A stretch of 64,000 nucleotides of DNA from Methanococcus aeolicus Nankai-3 (GTDB taxonomy: Archaea > AGJL01 > Methanococci > Methanococcales > Methanococcaceae). The position numbers and the translations under genes were made by a program. The notes under the pieces were generated by a model that did no database searches, was not told where the DNA came from, and was given only the letters and a program-made list of their open reading frames with translations. This document shows positions 38,615 to 46,681 of the stretch, piece after piece. The stretch lies in the NCBI RefSeq assembly GCF_000017185.1, contig NC_009635.1, forward strand, positions 560,563-624,562, written 5' to 3'. Positions within the stretch are counted from its first letter, which is position 1, and each line of letters opens with the position of its first letter.

Positions 38615-39067
38615 TTAACATAATTGGTTTAGACTTCCTGTATCAATATCCAATATATATCCTCGAACATCCATATTTTTTGGAATTGCTGGATGGTTTT
38701 TTATTAAATCTACTCCCTTAATGATATTATCTTCCTCAGAATCAATTTTGCCAAGCCATTGCTCTAAATTCGGAGTGAAATATGGATTTGCCCCTCTTTC
38801 AAGCATTTTATTTTTGACATCATTGACATCAACTGATTTCATTCCGCAGTCCGTATGTCCGACTACCATGATTTTATCCACATCAAGTAGGTATATGGCT
38901 ACCACAAGTGATCTCAATGTATCGTCCATTATCATATTTCCTGCATTTTTAATTACTTTGGCATCTCCTCGATCTATTCCTAGTTTTTCAGAAAGAAAAT
39001 TAACCAACCTGGTATCCATGCAACTAATAATTGCAAGTTTTTTCTTAGGCTTTGCATCGTCACTCAA
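38615..39067 (-). CDS. cab: Beta-class carbonic anhydrase
   Basis: A 150-residue enzyme interconverting CO2 and bicarbonate. Zinc ligands are visible in SCMDTRL (Cys) and GHTDCGM (His, Cys) with the Asp-Arg dyad, as in the small Cab type from Methanothermobacter. TTG at 39067 is used as the start because GGAGG precedes it. It lies between the formate transporter block and fdhA, the same order as in Methanococcus maripaludis, suggesting it handles CO2 released by formate oxidation. Confidence 0.93.
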   Translation of the reverse strand: MSDDAKPKKKLAIISCMDTRLVNFLSEKLGIDRGDAKVIKNAGNMIMDDTLRSLVVAIYLLDVDKIMVVGHTDCGMKSVDVNDVKNKMLERGANPYFTPNLEQWLGKIDSEEDNIIKGVDLIKNHPAIPKNMDVRGYILDIDTGSLNQLC

Positions 39068-39162
39068 AGTATAACCTCCAGCATATATATGGTTTTTGTG
39101 TTTATAGTATATAATTTATTGTATTACATATTATAGATTACATATTTGGACATATACATAGA

Positions 39163-39702
39163 TTAAAGCTTATTAACTCCAATTCCAAAAATTTTTGGTT
39201 TCCACAGTTTTGGTACTCCCATAAATCCAAAATATTTGTAATGTTTTGATATAACTCCATATAGTGCTATTTTATCTCCTTTTTTTACTCCCTCAGGAAG
39301 TGGAACGATAAGAAGAGATAATATTTTTCCAGTTTCGTCCTTAATTCTAATCGTAGGTTTTGGAGAAATACCATATGTTATTTTTTCCACGGTCCCCACA
39401 ACTTTAACCTGCTGGTTTAACATTTCCTTGTTAATATCGCCTATTTTAGTTGTAGATAGCTTCTTTTCATACTCGGGAATTAATTCCTGAGAAATGTTAT
39501 TGTTCATTTTTGAGATTATCAAAGGAATAATCGTCAATGCTATAATAAATGGTAATGCACATAATAATACCCATATATCTTTGGAAATTATTGTGGCCCA
39601 TATTGTTATTGCCGACCAGATTATCAAAGATAATGCGGCGGAAGGCATTGTTTTTGCATGCTTTATAACATTGTCTATATTAAATTTTTTTACCATATGC
39701 AT
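39163..39702 (-). CDS. Membrane protein with OB-fold domain in formate operon
   Basis: About 180 residues: a charged N-terminus, two membrane helices (about residues 25-70), then a soluble domain with VKVVGTVEKITYGISPKPTIRIKDETGKIL, suggestive of an OB fold. No enzyme motif is seen and I do not know a name. It overlaps the end of fdhC by 23 bases and precedes cab, and an equivalent gene is in the same place in related methanogens, so a role in formate uptake or assembly is plausible. Start at 39702 (MHMVKK) after GGTGTATCACT is chosen over an upstream alternative. Confidence 0.7.
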   Translation of the reverse strand: MHMVKKFNIDNVIKHAKTMPSAALSLIIWSAITIWATIISKDIWVLLCALPFIIALTIIPLIISKMNNNISQELIPEYEKKLSTTKIGDINKEMLNQQVKVVGTVEKITYGISPKPTIRIKDETGKILSLLIVPLPEGVKKGDKIALYGVISKHYKYFGFMGVPKLWKPKIFGIGVNKL

Positions 39703-40504
39703 AGTGATACACCATTGATACAAATATTACTGCCCCAATTATGTTTCCTATTGTAGCAGGTAACTCATTCCATAACCACCATCCTGAAAAGGACACATTT
39801 GCACCAAGCATCATTCCAGCAGGAATAAAATACATGTTTGCAACACTGTGCTCGAATCCAGATGCTACGAACGCCATTATTGGGAACCATATCATAAGGA
39901 ATTTACCAAATACACTTGTGGCACTCAAAGAGCCCATAACTGCAAGGTTAACAAGCCAATTACATCCAATACCTTTTACGAGACAGGAAAGCCATCCTAA
40001 TGCTCCGCCAGCCATGTAGGGAAGGACTTTAGCTTCAGCTATTTTAATTGCAGTTTGACCAAACGAATTAACTGCCCATTCGCCAGTTGTAGTATTAAAT
40101 GATCTAAGTGGGCCATATACCATCACTGCAACATATATTAAAGAACCTATGAGGTTTCCAAAATATACCCAAAACCAGACTTTTAAAAGCTGGAAATATG
40201 ATGCCTTTTTTTGAGATATTGCCACAGGTAATAGCATCATATCCCCAGTAACAAGTTCCATACCAGTCAATATAATTAATATAAGTCCAACCGGGAACAC
40301 TGCTGCACCTATAAGCTTTGCAATTCCTAATCCAAGATATTGGGATACTCCAGTAGAACATATTGTGCAAAGTCCTGCTCCCATGGCGATATATGCTCCT
40401 CCCATAATTCCTCTTAAAAATAATTGATTAGCTCCTAACTTTCCTTTATATCCTCCTACATTTCCTGCCAATTCAACTGTTTTATCTGGTGGGTTAAAAT
40501 CCAT
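39680..40504 (-). CDS. fdhC: Formate transporter FdhC
   Basis: A 274-residue formate/nitrite transporter (FNT) with six to seven membrane helices, bringing formate in for FdhAB. Recognisable stretches are FLRGIMGGAYIAMGAGL, TGMELVTGDMMLLPVA, GGALGWLSCLVKGIGCNWLVNLAV and GFEHSVANMYFIPAG, including the central-pore His in EHSVANM. GAGGTAATATT precedes the ATG. It heads the block fdhC-orf-cab-fdhA-fdhB. The upstream gap contains an ATGGTT/AACCAT palindrome suited to an operator. Confidence 0.95.
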   Translation of the reverse strand: MDFNPPDKTVELAGNVGGYKGKLGANQLFLRGIMGGAYIAMGAGLCTICSTGVSQYLGLGIAKLIGAAVFPVGLILIILTGMELVTGDMMLLPVAISQKKASYFQLLKVWFWVYFGNLIGSLIYVAVMVYGPLRSFNTTTGEWAVNSFGQTAIKIAEAKVLPYMAGGALGWLSCLVKGIGCNWLVNLAVMGSLSATSVFGKFLMIWFPIMAFVASGFEHSVANMYFIPAGMMLGANVSFSGWWLWNELPATIGNIIGAVIFVSMVYHYAYGKKI

Positions 40505-40570
40505 AAATATTACCTCTTCCCAAGTTTTTTTATTTTATTTATATTATTTCAATTTCACAATAAAAAAATA

Positions 40571-40584
40571 ATGGTTAAAACCAT
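40571..40584. promoter_or_regulatory. Palindrome upstream of fdhC
   Basis: ATGGTT, AA, AACCAT is a perfect inverted repeat about 67 bases before the fdhC ATG, in the expected promoter zone. No regulator is known to me for it. The rest of 40505-40831 is AT-rich leader and promoter sequence without a gene. Confidence 0.3.
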
Positions 40585-40600
40585 ATCAATTTATTGTAGT

Positions 40601-40614
40601 TTTGTGGGGCGCCA
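40601..40614 (+). repeat. Left copy of 14-bp GC-rich inverted repeat
   Basis: TTTGTGGGGCGCCA. Its exact reverse complement lies at 41116-41129, so the pair brackets the UPF0145 gene. Both contain the palindrome GGCGCC, rare in this AT-rich sequence. Confidence 0.75.
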
Positions 40615-40831
40615 ACAACACATATGGTGTTAGTATAATATATATATTCTGATTTAAATCATTTAGAAAAGTATAAATAACAGTAGTTTTTTTGACAATA
40701 TGTAATTTAAAGTAATTAAATAATATAAAAAAAGAAATTAAAAGAAATTACTCACAATAATATAAAGAAACATTGTTATTAAGTTAGATTAATTTATAAA
40801 AAAATAAAAAAAAATAATATATGGGTTTTTA

Positions 40832-41092
40832 TTAATCTACTGCCCACTGTCCTTCAATATCCTTAACAGCGGTTCCATATCCCATCAATTTTACATTATT
40901 TCCATCGTATATGGCAGTGGTTTTAAATCCAATTATGGCAATAGCCTTCATAGATTTTGCTTTTTCTTCCATTATTTTTAACAATTTATCCATATCATGG
41001 CCTTCCACGACTTCTGAAACTATATCTATATAATAAAGCTCTATTCCAGGAATTTCATTTGTAGTTGTTATCAAAAATGAATCCAATTCCAT
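40832..41092 (-). CDS. UPF0145 (YbjQ-like) protein
   Basis: A small cytoplasmic protein of 86 residues beginning MELDSFLITTTNEIPGIEL, the start characteristic of the YbjQ/UPF0145 heavy-metal-binding-domain family, with KAIAIIGFKTTAIYDGNNVKLMGYGTAV at the end. Members form pentamers and their role is unsettled. AGGTGTCATT precedes the ATG at 41092. Upstream in frame lies GC-rich repeat sequence that should not be translated. It is flanked on both sides by a 14-bp inverted repeat. Confidence 0.85.
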   Translation of the reverse strand: MELDSFLITTTNEIPGIELYYIDIVSEVVEGHDMDKLLKIMEEKAKSMKAIAIIGFKTTAIYDGNNVKLMGYGTAVKDIEGQWAVD

Positions 41093-41115
41093 AATGACAC
41101 CTCGATATGTGAATA

Positions 41116-41129
41116 TGGCGCCCCACAAA
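41116..41129 (-). repeat. Right copy of 14-bp GC-rich inverted repeat
   Basis: TGGCGCCCCACAAA, the exact complement of 40601-40614, 24 bases upstream of the UPF0145 ATG. Confidence 0.75.
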
Positions 41130-41835
41130 TCCATATAATTGTATTATTTTTCCAGTATATATATTTTTGCTTTTATCTGGCGAGTATAATCAAACCAGAT
41201 ACATTCTTTTTATATATTCTTCGAAGCCATATAAATTTGAAATATTAAATTTACTGTGGAGCTCCCAGAAATAATATGAAATAATCCTATATTCCACCAC
41301 CAATCCTTCTTCATAATTATTATATTGAAATTTTTTTAGCGGTTTATCATTCGATTTTCATAAAAATACATTATATATTTTTCTTTTCCGAATATTGCTC
41401 TACTATTTTATAAAAAAATTTTCCATTAACTATATTTACATTTAACACATTCCGCAAGAAGTCCCCTTCTGTCTTAAAAACCTTCGGTTTTTAAAAAATG
41501 AAGATTATTTACAATTGATATGATAATTTGAATTATGATAATTTAGATTATCATACTGTTAAAGCAATATGAGTAATAGTGGCTATGTATTAAATCACTT
41601 GTTAAAGAAGAGAATTTTAAGGATTATAAACATTCTTGCATGGGAATAATCCTCCTCTGGTTCTCATATAGTATGATTTACTAAAAAAATATCAATGCAT
41701 GCATCGTAAATTCGAAGATAAAAAAGTTTGAAAGAATACGCTAAATAAAATATCAACGATTACTAAGATGTCTCCGATAGTGGCTTCTAATTCGCCTAAA
41801 TTTTCATATTTATTTTCTTTAAGTGTATTAACAGC
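41130..41835. other. Gap with decayed sequence
   Basis: No intact gene. It holds one GGAGCTCC, the IS200/IS605-like relic near 41450-41495, and just downstream of the BrxL fragment on the minus strand a short frame that would read AVNTLKENKYENLGELEATI and onward. This looks like remains of a coding sequence. The rest is unassigned. Confidence 0.5.
41450..41495 (-). mobile_element. IS200/IS605-type end relic
   Basis: On the minus strand it reads AGAAGGGGACTTCTTGCGGAA, close to GGAAGGGGACTTCTCGCCGAA of the relic at 28390-28411. A three-base-loop hairpin (TTAAAAACC, TTC, GGTTTTTAA at 41474-41494) directly precedes it. No transposase is nearby. Confidence 0.35.
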
Positions 41836-42396
41836 CTATTTAACTTTTATATTTGGAATTTGTTTAGAATATTCTTTATCCATTAAGTATAATTGATATC
41901 TTATAATTTCTCTCATTTTCATAGCAGGTTTTAAACAGTATTTTTCAAATTCTTCTCTTTCAATGTCTTCTGCTTTATTCACATTAGGGAAAAGTATCTT
42001 TAAAAATCCAGTGCATAATCGTTTAATAGCCTCTATGTCTCTTGTATCTGCATTAGGTGGTATTTCCAAAATATCATCTACAACTGCCCTATACTGTATA
42101 TCATCCCTTAATCGATGCAATACTTCTGTGAAATACTCCACATTAAATGACCAACCTTCTGCTTTCAACCCTTCTTTAATTCTTGGGAGCTCCCATCCTT
42201 TAATAAATCCATGAAACCTATCTAACAATGCAGATTCTTTGAAAATGTCTGGTAGTGTTGAGAATACATTTTTATATTCATTCTGAAATTCCTTAGGAAT
42301 GTTTCCAAGTAATACCAATCCCGCATTTCCTATTCCTCGATAATCCCCTACCCTATATTCCCCAGATTCAAGGTATCCTTTTAATGCACCTTGCAA
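41836..42396 (-). pseudogene. brxL: BrxL (Lon-like BREX protein) fragment
   Basis: The 186 residues match the C-terminal half of BrxL-type AAA/Lon-like proteins: LKGYLESGEYRVGD, IGNAGLVLLGNIP, LPDIFKESALLDRFHGFIKGWELPRI and EYFTEVLHRLRDD. Full proteins are around 600-700 residues with a Walker A/B half that is absent. The frame continues upstream as YVSFPDKNE to a stop near 42430, and the only start is a TTG inside the fold, so the gene is broken. No other BREX gene (pglX, pglZ, brxC) is in the window. It indicates a former phage-defence system. Confidence 0.7.
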
Positions 42397-42498
42397 TTCA
42401 TTTTTATCAGGAAAACTTACATAATTATTTCACCATACATGTGGAAATGAGTTATAATGCTTATAATTATGATAATTTAAATTATTATTTTATGTTGA

Positions 42499-43149
42499 TT
42501 AAAATAAACGATGATGCCTAAAATATTCCAAACGCCTGAACTCTAAAATATCTTTGTAATTATCCACAAAGATTTTATTATCTACAACTGGTTTCAACTG
42601 TTCAGTTAAGCAAAAGTAATTGCCATCCATTTTAAAATATTCACTTTCTGTTTTCATCAAAAACCTTATTGGATTTTCCTTTGCTAATTTTATATATTTC
42701 CATTTATCCCATTTTTTAAAATTTTTGGTTCTCTCATGCCGTTCCATATCTAAGGAATTCTCTGGATTATCGTAAAATTCTTTAAAGCTTCTGTAAATAT
42801 CTTCCTCACCGCATTTTAAAGATATGTGATTATTTCTTATAAAGGATTTTAAAAGGGGGATTTTATAGGTTTTCGTCATTCGTGTTCTTTCCATCATATT
42901 TAAAAAATCTCCTGCAATTTCTTGGACTTCCTTTTCCTCCTTAGGGAGCTCCCCAAATTTATCTAAAAAACCCAAATAATTTCTAAATATATTGAGTTTA
43001 GAATTAATCCTGATTTTTTGATATAGGTTATTATCTATATGCCTAAACATTTCAACTCTATTAGGTTTATGTCCTAAATGCTCCTTTATTCTTTGGTATT
43101 CCTGATATACTACCTTTAATGTTTCGCAATCGTATCCCATATTAATCAT
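42499..43149 (-). CDS. C-terminal piece of defence-type DEAD/DEAH helicase, probably truncated
   Basis: A 216-residue basic protein, YQEYQRIKEHLGHKPNRVEMF near the N-terminus, LKSFIRNNHISLKCGEEDI and HERTKNFKKWDKWKYIKLAKENP later. This resembles the tail of long SSF2 helicases found in defence islands; the helicase motor (Walker A, DEAH) is missing. The ATG overlaps the stop of the MazG-like gene by eight bases, so it may be translated by coupling. It could be a deletion remnant or a stand-alone domain. Assignment is from memory of the family and uncertain. Confidence 0.5.
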   Translation of the reverse strand: MINMGYDCETLKVVYQEYQRIKEHLGHKPNRVEMFRHIDNNLYQKIRINSKLNIFRNYLGFLDKFGELPKEEKEVQEIAGDFLNMMERTRMTKTYKIPLLKSFIRNNHISLKCGEEDIYRSFKEFYDNPENSLDMERHERTKNFKKWDKWKYIKLAKENPIRFLMKTESEYFKMDGNYFCLTEQLKPVVDNKIFVDNYKDILEFRRLEYFRHHRLF

Positions 43150-43465
43150 CTCTAATTACTTCTTTTAAAATAAGTTTTTTTGAAAATCCTCCTCTTTCTT
43201 TGAATTTTTTATTTTTTACTTTTATAACCTCCTCGGAGCTCATTCTAAAATATGACATAATGGCATCACAAACTTCTAAAATGTCTGCCATTTCCTCAGA
43301 AGATGGATTTTCTTTAAACTCTTCAATTTCTTCTATTAATTTATCATATAATCGTTTTATATATTCTTCATCATTCGCAGTATATATTATTGGATTATGA
43401 CCGCTTTTTTTAATAATCTCTGGAATTTTATCCCTTATAAGTTTGTTATATGTTGTTTTTTTCAT
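43142..43465 (-). CDS. MazG-like NTP pyrophosphohydrolase (KLxRDKIPEI type)
   Basis: A 107-residue all-alpha nucleotide pyrophosphatase that starts with YNKLIRDKIPEIIKKSG and has the metal-binding pattern LIEEIEEFKENPSSEEMADILEV (E-x-x-E-E, then E-x-x-D). Similar proteins resemble phosphoribosyl-ATP pyrophosphohydrolase but serve in house-cleaning or nucleotide depletion and often sit beside helicases in defence islands. It overlaps the helicase-like piece downstream. The gene itself looks intact. Confidence 0.75.
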   Translation of the reverse strand: MKKTTYNKLIRDKIPEIIKKSGHNPIIYTANDEEYIKRLYDKLIEEIEEFKENPSSEEMADILEVCDAIMSYFRMSSEEVIKVKNKKFKERGGFSKKLILKEVIRDD

Positions 43466-43887
43466 AATATATCATCTATCCTGTTAATATTATATAATGT
43501 CAATAAATTTACAATATTTCCCAAATCCAATGGCTCAACTTATATATTACTTTGAATATTTTGCCCGGGAGCTCCTGCCAGTGTGTCAAAAATATATTTA
43601 AGTAAAGTATGTGGTGTAATATATATTACTATCTAAATATTATATTCACCATTCTATATGTATTGGTATTGATTACCAGTTAATAGGGACATATGGTTTA
43701 AAATAGAAGGCAAACTCAGGAGAGACCTAAAAGAAGAAATTAAAAGATTGTAGAAGAAAATAATTTATTAAAAAAATAGCAATAAATTATTTATAAGATT
43801 ATACGATATGGTATTATATAAATTAATATATCGGTGCATAAGTAATATTTATAATATAAAGGAGCTCCCTTAAACGGAGGAGATAAG
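43466..43887. other. Gap upstream of nifB
   Basis: AT-rich, no gene. It has two GGAGCTCC palindromes (43568 and 43861), the second next to the nifB ribosome site GGAGGAGATAAG, and a short stretch near 43700-43755 that could read KIEGKLRRDLKEEIKRL, perhaps a coding remnant. I found no GGAA-N6-TTCC operator of the nitrogen repressor NrpR. Confidence 0.5.
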
Positions 43888-44844
43888 ATGGAAACAACAG
43901 ATGAGATAGGACAGGTAACTATTAAAGATGTATATTCAACATCAGAAGAAGAAAAAGAAAGTAGAAGGTCAAAATTTGCCCATGCTACAAAAGTACATCC
44001 ATGCTATAATGAAAAATTGCACCACAAAATAGGGAGAGTGCATCTTCCAGTAGCACCAAAATGTAATATTGCATGTAGGTTTTGTAGGCGAAGTGTGGGT
44101 AGCGAATGCTGTGAAGATAGACCAGCAGTAGCTAGTCGTATAATGAAGCCATCAGAAGTTGAGGAATATATGACTGAAACACTTAAAAAAATGCCAAATT
44201 TAAAAGTTGTGGGTATTGCAGGTCCAGGAGATAGTTTATTTAATAAAGAAACTTTTGAAACTTTTGAAATTATTGATGAAAAATTTCCAGACTTAGTAAA
44301 ATGTTTATCTACAAATGGATTATTGCTTCCAAAATATGTTAAAAAAATAGCGGATTTGAATATAAAAACCATTACAACCACGGTTAACGCTATTGACCCA
44401 GAAATACTTAAAGAAATTGTAGATTGGGTATATTATGAAAAGAAAACCTACAAAGGCATTGATGGAGCAAAATTATTAATTAAAAATCAGAAGGAAGGAA
44501 TTAGAAAAGCAGATCAGGAAGGACTAGTCGTAAAAATTAACACGGTTCTTATTCCCGAATTAAATTTAAACCATGTAAAAGATATTGCAAAAGAATTTGA
44601 AGATATTGCATATTTGCAAAATGTAATCCCTCTTATACCAATGTATAAAATGGACCATTTAAGCAAACCAACCTGTGAGGAAATAAGTAAGGTAAGGGAC
44701 GAAAGCGAAGAACATTTACAACAATTTAGAGCTTGTCAGCAATGTAGGGCAGATGCCGCAGGTCTTTTAACTGAAAAGGAACATTTAGAAAATAAAAAAG
44801 GAATGAAATTAAATATTTACGATTTAAAACATTTCTCACATTAA
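43888..44844 (+). CDS. nifB: NifB, nitrogenase cofactor precursor synthase
   Basis: A 318-residue radical SAM enzyme that builds the [8Fe-9S-C] NifB-co core of the nitrogenase cofactor. The motif CNIACRFCRR supplies C59, C63 and C66; HPCYNEKLHHKIGRVHLPVAPKC precedes it and GIAGPGDSLFN follows; ACQQCRADAAGLL near the C-terminus holds the accessory cluster cysteines. It is the short archaeal form without a NifX-like domain. nifHDK are not in the window. The strong ribosome site GGAGGAG and a GGAGCTCC lie just upstream. An ACT protein gene follows 72 bases later. Confidence 0.92.
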   Translation: METTDEIGQVTIKDVYSTSEEEKESRRSKFAHATKVHPCYNEKLHHKIGRVHLPVAPKCNIACRFCRRSVGSECCEDRPAVASRIMKPSEVEEYMTETLKKMPNLKVVGIAGPGDSLFNKETFETFEIIDEKFPDLVKCLSTNGLLLPKYVKKIADLNIKTITTTVNAIDPEILKEIVDWVYYEKKTYKGIDGAKLLIKNQKEGIRKADQEGLVVKINTVLIPELNLNHVKDIAKEFEDIAYLQNVIPLIPMYKMDHLSKPTCEEISKVRDESEEHLQQFRACQQCRADAAGLLTEKEHLENKKGMKLNIYDLKHFSH

Positions 44845-44916
44845 ATATAAAATAAATATTAAAATAAACTAAAAAATATTAAAATAATATAAAATAAAAT
44901 AATCGAGTGAAAATTT

Positions 44917-45189
44917 ATGGAAAAAGTAGTAATTACAATAACCGGACAGGACAGGACAGGAATTGTGGCAAATATATCCAATATTTTAGCTAAAAACAAT
45001 GTAAATATATTAGATATTAGACAATCTATAATGGATGACTTATTTACAATGATAATGCTTGTAGATATTTCAACATCTGCAAAAAATTTTATGGACATTG
45101 AAAAGGAATTAAATGAAGCAGGTGAAGAAATAGGAGTTAAGGTAATAGCACAACATGAAAATATTTTCAAATATATGCATAGAATTTAA
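44917..45189 (+). CDS. ACT-domain protein (UPF0237)
   Basis: A 90-residue single ACT domain: VVITITGQDRTGIVANISNILAKNNVNILDI with the ligand-binding GxxD/N pattern, then a second helix and strand VKVIAQHENIFKYMHRI. UPF0237 proteins resemble GcvR and probably sense an amino acid. GAGTGAAAATTT precedes the ATG. Located after nifB on the same strand; a shared role is not established. It nearly abuts the convergent ccdA gene (two bases). Confidence 0.88.
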   Translation: MEKVVITITGQDRTGIVANISNILAKNNVNILDIRQSIMDDLFTMIMLVDISTSAKNFMDIEKELNEAGEEIGVKVIAQHENIFKYMHRI

Positions 45190-45191
45190 TG

Positions 45192-45839
45192 TTAATGAAT
45201 TAACAAATAAACCCCCAATATTATAAGCATTAGCCCAGAAATTATATTGATTATTTCAAAATTAGAAATTTTTTCAATAATTTTTTTGCCCTCCATACCT
45301 AATGTGCTTAATAATATAATGGGAAGACCATATCCCAAAGAATAAATTAACAGTGCAAAAAATCCAAATAATATATCTTCTTTTGAGGCCGTATATGTCA
45401 ATATACCGGCTAAAACTGGGTCTGCACATACATTTGCGCCAAATCCATATGATATACCCAATATAATTGAAGTTAATATTTTATATTTAAATGATGTTTT
45501 TTCATTTAATTTTTTTATAATTTTTACAAATATATTCTGTTTTGACCTAAATGAAAATCTTTTTTTTAACAATATTGTTATTCCAAATAATATTGCAATT
45601 ATCCCTGCCAAATACTTTATTTTTGAAAATCCTATCATAATTCCAAATATTGACGAAACTGCACCCAATAAACTAAAAACTATGGAAAATCCCAGAACAA
45701 AACTTAAAGATATTATAAATGCCTCGGTTTTAGATTCGGAAATTCCAAATGTGTATGCAAATACAATAGGTAATACAGTCATTACGCAAGGACCTAATGC
45801 CGTAAAAATCCCCGCAATGAATATTAAAAATAAATCCAT
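45192..45839 (-). CDS. ccdA: CcdA/DsbD-type thiol-disulfide transmembrane protein
   Basis: A 215-residue, six-helix membrane protein that carries reducing power from cytoplasmic thioredoxin to outside. The conserved half-motifs are FTALGPCVMTVLP in helix 1 and FGANVCADPVLAGIL in helix 4, providing the two redox cysteines. ATG at 45839 follows GGGTGGAAAT. Its upstream neighbour on the same strand is a thioredoxin-like lipoprotein, a natural acceptor, although a repeat-filled gap of 186 bases lies between them. Confidence 0.88.
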   Translation of the reverse strand: MDLFLIFIAGIFTALGPCVMTVLPIVFAYTFGISESKTEAFIISLSFVLGFSIVFSLLGAVSSIFGIMIGFSKIKYLAGIIAILFGITILLKKRFSFRSKQNIFVKIIKKLNEKTSFKYKILTSIILGISYGFGANVCADPVLAGILTYTASKEDILFGFFALLIYSLGYGLPIILLSTLGMEGKKIIEKISNFEIINIISGLMLIILGVYLLIH

Positions 45840-45871
45840 ATTTCCACCCATAAAATAAAAAAATTAATCTA

Positions 45872-46008
45872 TAAAATCGGAGATTTTAAATATAAAAGCT
45901 CTGCTTTTGTTCAATATCCAAAGGATATTGTATATTTTCTCCCAGAGGTCGAAAATATACATAAAATCAGGAGATTTTAAATATTTTCTCCCAGAGGTCG
46001 AAAATATA
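45872..46008. repeat. Cluster of short hairpins with duplicated 27-bp unit
   Basis: Perfect hairpins TAAAATC-GGA-GATTTTA (45872-45888), AAAAGC-TCT-GCTTTT (45894-45908) and CAATATCC-AAA-GGATATTG (45912-45930) are followed by two 27-base copies of TATTTTCTCCCAGAGGTCGA plus AAATATA at 45933-45959 and 45982-46008, each a TATTTTC/GAAAATA hairpin. It fills the gap between ccdA and the thioredoxin gene. Confidence 0.7.
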
Positions 46009-46025
46009 AAATAAAAAAATAGTAA

Positions 46026-46412
46026 TTAGTTATTGTATATCTTTTTTGCCTTTTCCTTTATTTCCTCTGGCTTGTATCCAATGGTTTTATCAACAATTTT
46101 TCCATCTTTAATATATACGATGGTAGGCAATGCCCTTACGCCATATTGATTTGCCAAATTTTGATTTTTATCTGTGTCTATTTTTATTACTTCAATTCCT
46201 TCATTTTCAAGGTCTTTTATTGTAGGTTCAAGGGCCTTACAATATCCGCACCAGTCGGCATAAAATTCAAGCATAACCGTATTGTCTGTAATATTTAAAC
46301 TTATCTCATGGTTTTCATTGTTATTTGTCCCATCTGCTGTCCCCACACATCCAGCAAATAATATCATTGAAGATAGGGAACACAATATTAACAGTTTTAT
46401 ATATTTGCTCAT
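46026..46412 (-). CDS. Thioredoxin-fold lipoprotein
   Basis: A 128-residue extracytoplasmic thioredoxin. Signal peptide with lipobox-like FAGC near residue 22, a short Asn-rich linker, then the fold with active site ADWCGYCKALEP near residue 54 and the cis-proline VRALPTIVYIKDG. It probably receives electrons from the CcdA-like protein encoded next to it and reduces surface disulfides. Start ATG 46412 follows GATGATAAA. It lies 15 bases downstream of the YwbE gene. Confidence 0.9.
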   Translation of the reverse strand: MSKYIKLLILCSLSSMILFAGCVGTADGTNNNENHEISLNITDNTVMLEFYADWCGYCKALEPTIKDLENEGIEVIKIDTDKNQNLANQYGVRALPTIVYIKDGKIVDKTIGYKPEEIKEKAKKIYNN

Positions 46413-46427
46413 TTTATCATCTAAAAT

Positions 46428-46634
46428 TTAAATATTCTCAGTTTCATATATTTTTTTAACCCTACCCACTTCGCCACCAGTTAAACGAACTTTAATTCCA
46501 TGGGGGTGCGATGGTGATTTTGTTAATATATCTTTAATTATACCTTTTGTTAATTTGCCTGATTTTTGGTCTTTTTTCAATACAATTGAAACACAACCGC
46601 CTATTTTAATATTTTTTCTTGTAGTTCCTGACAT
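46428..46634 (-). CDS. YwbE-family protein (DUF2196)
   Basis: A 68-residue basic protein: MSGTTRKNIKIGGCVSIVLKKDQKSGKLTKGIIKDILTKSPSHPHGIKVRL, matching the widespread YwbE family (first 20 residues already diagnostic with KIG-x-x-V-x-I-V-x-K-x-D-Q). It probably folds as a KOW-like barrel and its function is unknown. It sits between mmp17 and the thioredoxin lipoprotein on the same strand with short gaps, so the three may be co-transcribed. Confidence 0.85.
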   Translation of the reverse strand: MSGTTRKNIKIGGCVSIVLKKDQKSGKLTKGIIKDILTKSPSHPHGIKVRLTGGEVGRVKKIYETENI

Positions 46635-46681
46635 ATTTTTCCTTTATATATTTTTATTATCTTCCTATTTATTATATTCTA

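Noticed and set aside
43466-43887. NrpR operator (GGAA-N6-TTCC) before nifB
   Set aside because: I could not find the motif in the gap by reading both strands.
45933-46008. CRISPR-like array from the two 27-base repeats
   Set aside because: Only two copies with a 22-base spacer that itself contains a hairpin also found elsewhere, and no cas genes; better seen as a duplicated hairpin.
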